From: Edaphochlamys debaryana
Taxonomy: Eukaryota > Chlorophyta > Chlorophyceae > Chlamydomonadales
Assembly (NCBI GenBank): GCA_016858145.1
Contig: JAEHOE010000035.1
Location: forward strand, 806,001-870,000
Length of the DNA stretch: 64,000 bases
Reading direction: 5' to 3'
How positions within the stretch are numbered: the first letter of the stretch is position 1; every line of letters starts with the position of its first letter. Both the position numbers and the translations under genes were made by a program. The notes below the pieces were generated by a model. It was not told where the DNA came from, searched no databases, and worked only from the letters and a program-made list of their open reading frames with translations. Positions 58,401 to 64,000 of this stretch are shown here, in pieces.

Positions 58401-59230
58401 GCACAAGGTCCGGGGAAGGGGAAGCGGTCATGAGGGAAAGTAGGTACGGGAGACGAGTTACGCGAAAAGCAAGGCCAGCAAAGTGCAACGATTGCACTGG
58501 TCGGCAACTATCCGCAACCCTGCTCTTGCGAGCAGAGAGCGGCGTCACCTTACCATCATGAGGGAGAAGGGTCCAAGATACCACTGCGACAGCCGCACAT
58601 CTCCGCACACATCTCCGCTGTGCTCCCCCTGGGGGCCCCTTTGGACCTTGGCCCGTATGGAGGCTCATGTGGCGTGGGCTGATGCCCCGTCCGCCCCTCT
58701 CCCCCCCCCCCTGCCCCCAGGTACGCCTCCTACCACCTGGTGGCGGAGTGCTGGCTGGGGAGGGGCACACTGGACAAGTAAGTATGATGTGGTGTTTGCT
58801 GTGGGGGACAACGCGGGAACGCGGTAACAAGGCCCCCGGCCTGCCCTGGGGCCCCCCGGCCTGCCCTGTACCCTGTGCGGCTGTGCCCTGTTCCCTGTGT
58901 CGCCACCTTGTCCTTGACCTCGCCTCCAGACCCCCTGCATCCCCCCCCCCCCCACCTCACCCACCTCACATAAGGTACCACGCCGCCCGGCCCGGCGGTG
59001 ACGCCCCGCACCTCTACCGCGGCCTCTGGCGCAAGTCCCTCGCCGCCAACGCCAGCCGCGGCCGCAGGCAGCGGGGCGGCGGCGCCTCCTCCTCCTCCTC
59101 CGCCGCCGCCGCCGCCGCCGCCTCTTCTCCCGCGGCCCCCTGCCCCGACTGCCTGTTCCTGGTGGTGCAGAGCAACACGGGCAAGGCGGAGCGGGAGCTG
59201 GTGCGGGAGCTGGAGCCGCTGTTCGCATGA
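55441..59230 (+). CDS. Probable Golgi type II glycosyltransferase with a DAD motif
   Basis: Eight exons (55441-55851, 56687-56962, 57198-57305, 57405-57461, 57747-57951, 58236-58347, 58721-58777, 58975-59230) join in phase into 493 residues ending in TGA. A short basic N-terminus precedes a hydrophobic signal anchor (residues about 13-38), then a Pro/Ser/Thr stem: the layout of Golgi type II enzymes. The core is MILKLAVASLVSTPHYLVLD followed by ADVLLIRPL; D285-A286-D287 is a DXD motif of the kind that binds the metal and sugar-nucleotide. Then come TRVFGVTPAIL, WDAHVGNGSR and YASYHLVAECWL. The overall pattern recalls the DUF6492-type glycosyltransferases (from memory). Gly-rich, Ser/Ala-rich inserts interrupt exons 2 and 8. 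The intron after 57305 has a GC donor. Substrate unknown. Confidence 0.7.
55926..55960 (+). repeat. Fragment of dispersed repeat R1
   Basis: ATAGACAACGGGGCGTA, then TTGCTAGTGCCGCGG, is the left end of R1 with a small insertion. It lies about 50 bases before the fuller copy at 56010, in intron 1 of the glycosyltransferase gene. Confidence 0.6.
56010..56225 (+). repeat. Dispersed repeat R1 (short copy, in an intron)
   Basis: Starts TTATTATAGACAACGGGGCG and runs through the same sequence as 21116-21305 with few differences, including GCCGAAAGTGGCTTCCAGG and AAAGTCCCCCCCTAGAGTAA. It ends at GCCCCGAGAA as the 21-kb copy does, but lacks that copy's 400-base hairpin array. It lies in intron 1 of the glycosyltransferase gene. 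Confidence 0.7.
58441..58532 (+). repeat. Dispersed repeat R2 (copy 1, in an intron)
   Basis: GACGAGTTACGCGA followed by CAAGGCCAGCAAAGTGCAA, then a TATCCGCAACCC end, is shared with 59634-59715. This copy sits in the intron between exons 58236-58347 and 58721-58777 of the glycosyltransferase gene. Confidence 0.6.
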
Positions 59231-59292
59231 ACGGGTGTAGAGTAATAGTGGGAGGGTGTGAAGGGCTGCTTGTGGAATGGGACTGAGTGTGA

Positions 59293-59343
59293 GGTTATTG
59301 TAGACAACGGGGCGTAGTGCCGCGGTGTGTTGGCATCGCATTG
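59293..59343 (+). repeat. Dispersed repeat R1 (left end only)
   Basis: TTATTGTAGACAACGGGGCG then TAGTGCCGCGGTG and a GGC(A/G)TCGCAT end match the first 50 bases of R1, then similarity stops. Confidence 0.65.
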
Positions 59344-59633
59344 AAGGGGGGTGTTGGGGTGCCAGCCAGTAGTTGGATGGGATCGTCGGTGTGCAGTTCG
59401 CGGCCCCGGTAGCTGGTGCGGCTGGTGCCCTGGCTTGGGGCTGTGGGGTTGCTGGAGCGCGAGCCGCTGCTCGCCTTGGGACCCCATGAGTCTGAGCACA
59501 CGGTGTAGCGAACGTCAACTGTGGGGGGTGCAGGAGCTGTAGCCGCTGTTGGCGCTGGGCCATGGTACGAACAGCCTGTGACTCTGGACCAGGGAGCCCG
59601 GCTGCTACCACGGCACGGGGGGGGATTGGGAAG

Positions 59634-59715
59634 CGGGGACGAGGTTACGCGAGAACCAAGGCCAGCAGAGTGCAATCCCAAGCCAACGTTGGCGGGGTTC
59701 TACCCGCAACCCCGG
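59634..59715 (+). repeat. Dispersed repeat R2 (copy 2)
   Basis: Partner of 58441-58532: GACGAGGTTACGCGAGAACC, then AAGGCCAGCAGAGTGCAA and a CTACCCGCAACCCC end. Confidence 0.6.
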
Positions 59716-60506
59716 GAGATGGGGGCACCGACACATTGGCGGCCCCAAGAGCACGCTCTGGCGATGCCGTCATGCGGTAGCTGGCGGGTAAGGCTGCGTT
59801 GGTCGTACAGGGCCTTCCTGCCTCGGTCTGCCCTCTCTGCCTCGTCGGAAGTCCTCCCTTCAAGTCTCCTCGGGCACCTCGCGCCACGGCTGATCCCTGT
59901 CCTCTGGTGCTCCAGACAGGCTTCCCCTCCCAACTGACTGCTTGTGTGTGTGGGGTGGGGTGGGGGAAAGGGGGAACACCGACCCCTCCCCGGGGACGGG
60001 ACCATCGGGGGGGGGGGCCAGTCGGAGAAAGGACGGCCAAGGGTACATGTATGGGCGCAGTATGGGGACCATGCACTCCCCTGCAATCCCCAGGGCGCTC
60101 TAGACTCCCCAGCTTTAGACTGCGCGAAAGGTTCGGGCCGGGCTATCGCGGACTACGCGCCTTCCCAAACCCCAGTAGACGCTCGCAGGTCGCATGCGTG
60201 CAAGCCCGATATCGGCCCCAACGCTCCTACGTTTCACACAGTAGGCTCCGTGTGCCGAGTGCGTCACACGTGGGACGACAAGGCGCAAAGGTCACTGCGA
60301 AGAACTATTACACGCGCGCTTTAGTCTCGCCAAGCTTGCTGATGGTCGTGGTCTAGGCAGCTCGCGCAGCGATCCAGTGCTAGCCTGCACCAGCCGGAAC
60401 TGGCCACGGTCTCCGGGCAGCGTGTCGGTGTCGGAGCTGGATACGTGGGCTCGACTCCAAACACCGCGACCTCCGACGGCCGCGCTGAAACTTTCGGCCC
60501 TCCAGG

Positions 60507-63500
60507 ATGCAAGCTGCGCATCCGCTCCTCCATAGACACAGAGGCATTCGCCCACTCACCTCACTTAGCGCAACACCATGCCTCCGCGCGACCCAAGCCA
60601 GACCTGACCTTGGCATGCGCCAAGGCACGCTCAGCTTGTGCGCCAAGCCGCGACCAAGCCTCCTCATGTGCAACAGACCGCGACGCTGTGGGCCATGGTT
60701 TGGCGCCCCGGGCAGCTTATCCTCAACGACATGGCTCCCAGACGGACCGGCTGCGGCGGCCTTTGGAGGCAGCATCGCCCGCGAGGAGCACCGCGGTCAC
60801 TACCCAGCAGCGACCGCGGAGCGCGGTGACGCTGGTCGAGCCCGGGTGCCTACCCGCGCTTCGGCGGGCGCGGCGTCGCTGCCGGAGCCGGGGGAAAACC
60901 GTGGCAGCCAAGGCGGCTGTGGGCACGATCATGTACACGGCGCCGATCTGCACCAGCACAGCCACGGGCACGGCTGCTGTGGGCACAGTCACGCCCATGG
61001 TCACGACGCGCATGGCCATGAGCACGACCACTACCCGGACAACTGGGCTTCGCAGGCGCTGCGTCGCGTGGGCGTGGTGCAGCTCGCGAGTCGCATCGAG
61101 CACTCGGGGATGATGGCAGGTGCGTGTGCGTGGGCGCGTGCGCGCGTGACGCAGCGAAGCGGTTCACAGGGGGTTGGCTGTTGGAGGTCGGTTGTTCACG
61201 GTCGGTTCAGTTATTACGGTACGAAAACGTCCTGACCGACTCCCCACCGCGTTCTCGCCACGTGTCCGGCCCTACACCGCTGCCTCCCCTTGTTTGACGC
61301 TGACCCTTCTCCTGGGGGTGGGGGACCGAACCTGTGGTGCGGGCGAGGTGTGTGTGTGTCGTGCGGTACGAAAGATGCCACCCCCGCAGCTTCCACACCG
61401 TTCTCGCCACGTGGCGGCGGCTGGCCCGCACTCCTCGGCGCACCGGTCACCTGAGTGCTCCTCTTTTAGCAAATGCGTGGCAATCCTATTTCTAGTCACC
61501 GAAAGGTGCCTACCACCTGATCCCACCCCGGCTCCCCATCCCCACCTGGCCCCGTCCTCCAAGCCCCCTCCCTACTCACCCCCACGCTCACCTTCACCCT
61601 CCACCAACATCCTAACCCCACAGCGCTCTCCATCCTGGGCTTCGTGGTGGCTCTCCTGGCCTCACTGCCGCTGGCGGGCCGCCTGCTGGGCGAGACGGCG
61701 GCGCGGCTGCTGACGGGTGTGGGCCTGGCGGCCACCTACACGCTCAGCGGCATCCCCCAGGTGGGGCCGAGGGTCGGCAGCCCCGTTTGTGTACTGTGTG
61801 CGTGCAAAGAAGGAAGCAAACACGCTGGGAGTGTGGGGTTGCAGCGAGCTCGCCTGCTGTCAGCTACCGACCTGACGGGGCACGGCCGACACTGCAAGTG
61901 TCAGCGGGTGCGGCCCCGACTGCCGAATGGGCCCTGCCTCAGGTGCTGTGCCGAGTATTAGTAACCCCCTCAAGCCAGCCCGTCGCTGCCGTGCGCCGTG
62001 CCCATCCCTTCCTCCCCCCCCCTTCCTTCCCCGCCCTCTCCCACCCCCCAGGCCACCTCCACGCTGTGCCTCATGGCCGGGGGGGTGCTGGACACGCACG
62101 TGCTCATGTCCCTGGCGGTGGTGGCCACACTGGCAATGGGTATGGCGCAGGAGGTGGGGGCGGGAGGGGTGGGCGGGGAGCGGGCGGGAGGAGTGGTGGA
62201 AGAGTGGGCGGGGAGTGAGGGGCATTGACCGAGGTTCAGGACCGGGGCGGGGCGCGGAGGCCAAGGAGGGACGCTGCGGGCACCCCGTGAAGAGTTTCTT
62301 GTCGTCTGTTGCGTGCAGTGGGCTGCACGCTGTGCGGGTGCGGGTGCCCCTTCTCTGATAAATTGGAAGGCACTCAATGCAAAACACCCACCCCCCTCCT
62401 CCCCCCCTAGGGCGCGCTGCTGCTGCTGCTCTTCCAGATCTCCCACTTCCTGGAGGAGAAGGTGGGGGGGGCTCGAAGGCAGGGCAAGGCAAGGCAATGA
62501 TGCGGATTACACAGGCGGAGGGGGCTAGTAAGGGGGCTGCTCCAAGAAGCCGCGTTGCCCGCGGGAGTTCGCAATACAGACAACGGGGGGAGGAACCGCG
62601 TTGCCAGTTGCCTCCCCTGATCCCGGTGCTCCGCTTCTGATCCCCCTTTCCGCCCGCCCCGCCCGCCCAATCCTCCGGTCCTCGCCACCGCCCCGCCCCC
62701 GCAGTTCACGTCCCGGGCGCAGGGCTCCCTGGAGCGCCTCTTCGCCGCCGTACCGCAGCGGGCCACCCGAGTGGAGCTGGAGGCAGATCACGATCACGAT
62801 CACGATCACGCAGATCACGATCACGGCCACGCGCACAGTCATGGCGCGGATCTCAATGGCGGGGCCGTGCGCCGGGGCGGCGTGCGGGGGCCGGATCTGT
62901 CGACGTGCCGGGAGGTGGTGGCGTCGGCGGTGGCGGTTGGGCAGCTGGTGCTCGTGCGGCCCGGAGAGCAGGTGCGTGCGGCGGCTGCAGCGGCTTCGCC
63001 AGCGCTTGAGGTGCACCGTGCCCGTTGTCGTGTTCGCTTCGGCAGGCGCAAGGCGCAAAGGGGAACCACGGCTTTTGTGCGGTGTGCGGTTCCTGCGCAT
63101 GTGTGGAAGCGCATGTGTGGTGCCTGACTGCGGTCTTCTTCATTTCTTCCTCCGGGCTCGGGCTCGGCTTCCCCAGGTGCCGCTGGACGGCGAGGTGGTG
63201 TGGGGCGTGGCCTCCGTGACTGCGGCCCACATCAGCGGCGAGTCGGCGCCGTACAGGTGCGTGCGTGCGTGCGTGCGTGCGGTGCGTGCGGTGCGTGCGG
63301 TGCGTGCGGTGCGTGCGGTGCGTGCGTGCCCACGCGGGCACATGGACACGACGGCTGCCGCACGCTAGCCTGCCGTGCCCTGGTCCGACTTTTGTACCGG
63401 GTTCGCCAGTCCACCGCTCTCTGCCCCTACCTCGCCTCTCCTCCTTATCCCATGCCCCGCCCCTCCCCACTACCCGCAGGGTGGAGGCGGGCGGCTGGCT

Positions 63501-63928
63501 GCCTGCGGGCGCCCTCTCCGCCGACGGGGCCCTGGTGGTGCGGGTGACGGCGCTGGCGGCGGACTCCACGCCGGCGCGCATGGCCCGAATGGCGGCGGAG
63601 GCGCAGGTGTGTGGGGCGGGAAAGCAAGAGTGGCATAGAAGTTGGGGGTGTGGTGGAGAAAACAGGAGCGCCCGACGGCGGACTCCTGTGTCCTCAGGGC
63701 TCGCAGTCCTCCTCCTCCCTTCTGTGGCACCCGCGCTGAAGCCCTCGACGTGCGGTTTCTGATCCTTTTGTCTCCCCCCCCCCGCCCCTCACCTGCAGAC
63801 CTCACGCCCCCGCATCCAGCGCGTCATCGACTCCATCGGGGGCTGGTGGAGCCGGGGGGTGGTGGCGGCCACCCTGGTGGCGGGGGTGGGGCTGGCGGCG
63901 GCGGGGGTGCCGCTGTGGGAGGCGCCGG
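60507..63928 (+). CDS. HMA1: HMA1-like P1B-type metal ATPase, N-terminal half (continues past the window)
   Basis: Exons 60507-61119, 61624-61760, 62052-62153, 62411-62461, 62705-62971, 63177-63256, 63480-63606 and 63799-63928 join in phase into 502 residues; the last is followed by a GTGAGC donor. HMA1-type pumps move metals (Cu, Zn and others) across the plastid envelope using ATP. The first 135 residues look like a transit sequence. Residues 138-176 are a His-rich segment (about 16 His). Membrane helices follow (ALSILGFVVALLASLPLAG; LCLMAGGVLDTHVLMSLAVV; ALLLLLFQISHFLEEKFTSR). The actuator domain has PLDGEV and SGES (410-413), in place of the usual TGES. A second His/Asp run (about 329-347) lies between the helix and the actuator. 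The DKTG and CPx motifs must lie to the right. Confidence 0.78.
62787..62847 (+). repeat. GATCAC coding microsatellite (Asp-His repeat)
   Basis: Tandem GATCAC units inside exon 5 of the HMA1-like gene encode DHDHDHD, then HADHDHGHAHSHG. The array could change length without breaking the frame and is a plausible metal-binding loop. Confidence 0.8.
63257..63330 (+). repeat. GTGC/GTGCG microsatellite in an intron
   Basis: (GTGC)n then (GGTGCGTGC)n directly after the exon ending at 63256. The repeat begins within the donor site (GTGCGT) itself, so several equivalent donors exist. Confidence 0.8.
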
Positions 63929-64000
63929 GTGAGCGAGCCGGGGGGAGCGGGGGTCCGTCAGCGGCGGGGGTGGGGCATGGGAGCGGGGCCGTGGGTGGGC

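Larger units (their letters stand above)
59231..60506. other. Intergenic region with repeat copies
   Basis: 1.28 kb from the glycosyltransferase stop to the HMA1-like ATG. It holds the left end of R1 (59293-59343) and a copy of R2 (59634-59715). No coding exon, TATA box or TGTAA signal is convincing. Confidence 0.5.

Noticed and set aside
1..64000. tRNA, rRNA or other structured RNA genes
   Set aside because: I looked for tRNA-like A and B boxes and rRNA-like blocks and saw none I could support by eye. A tRNAscan/Infernal run would be decisive.

Overview
The window looks like nuclear DNA of a chlorophyte green alga close to Chlamydomonas. Four things point that way: very high GC, many short introns with GTGAG/GTAAG donors and CAG acceptors, the volvocalean poly(A) signal TGTAA, and the gene content (a CP29-type light-harvesting protein, two gametolysin-type peptidases, and Ser-Pro-rich wall or matrix proteins). 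Gene models below were spliced by hand. The test throughout was whether exon phases join into one open frame, and for nearly every junction they do.

Layout. (1) 1580-19497, plus strand: a secreted, galaxin-like di-cysteine repeat protein of about 768 residues in about 44 exons. Two of these are microexons of 5 and 4 nt. A full-length LINE retrotransposon (10455-17027, both ORFs, its own TGTAA signal, a 14/15-bp target duplication) sits in one intron, and the host exons on either side still join in phase. (2) 19498-22825: convergent 3' region with dispersed repeats, one carrying a hairpin array. (3) 22826-39387, minus strand: a 29-exon gene for a membrane-anchored M11 (gametolysin-family) peptidase of about 3,884 residues. 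It has a signal peptide, a catalytic domain, a hydroxyproline-type Ser-Pro region of about 1,900 residues, a C-terminal ectodomain, one transmembrane helix and a long tail. (4) 41032-42499, minus: LHCB4 (CP29). (5) 43706-45531, plus: a YidD-family protein, 5' end unresolved. (6) 48168-54481, minus: a second M11 peptidase of 1,769 residues with a complete HELGHNLWLGH zinc site. (7) 55441-59230, plus: a type II membrane protein with a DAD motif, probably a Golgi glycosyltransferase. (8) 60507 to the right edge, plus: the N-terminal half of an HMA1-like P1B-type metal ATPase with two His-rich segments.

Common theme. Three of the seven host genes encode secreted or surface proteins of wall or matrix type (the di-cysteine protein and both peptidases), and a probable Golgi glycosyltransferase lies divergently next to the second peptidase. 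LHCB4, the YidD-like protein and the HMA1-like pump are likely plastid proteins. Physical clustering does not by itself show that these genes act together.

Caution. Five reading-frame breaks, one in LINE ORF2 and at least four in the Ser-Pro exon, are consistent with single extra G residues in G-runs. They may be assembly errors rather than biology. The 5' 1.58 kb and the 45.5-48.2 kb interval hold no gene I can support.
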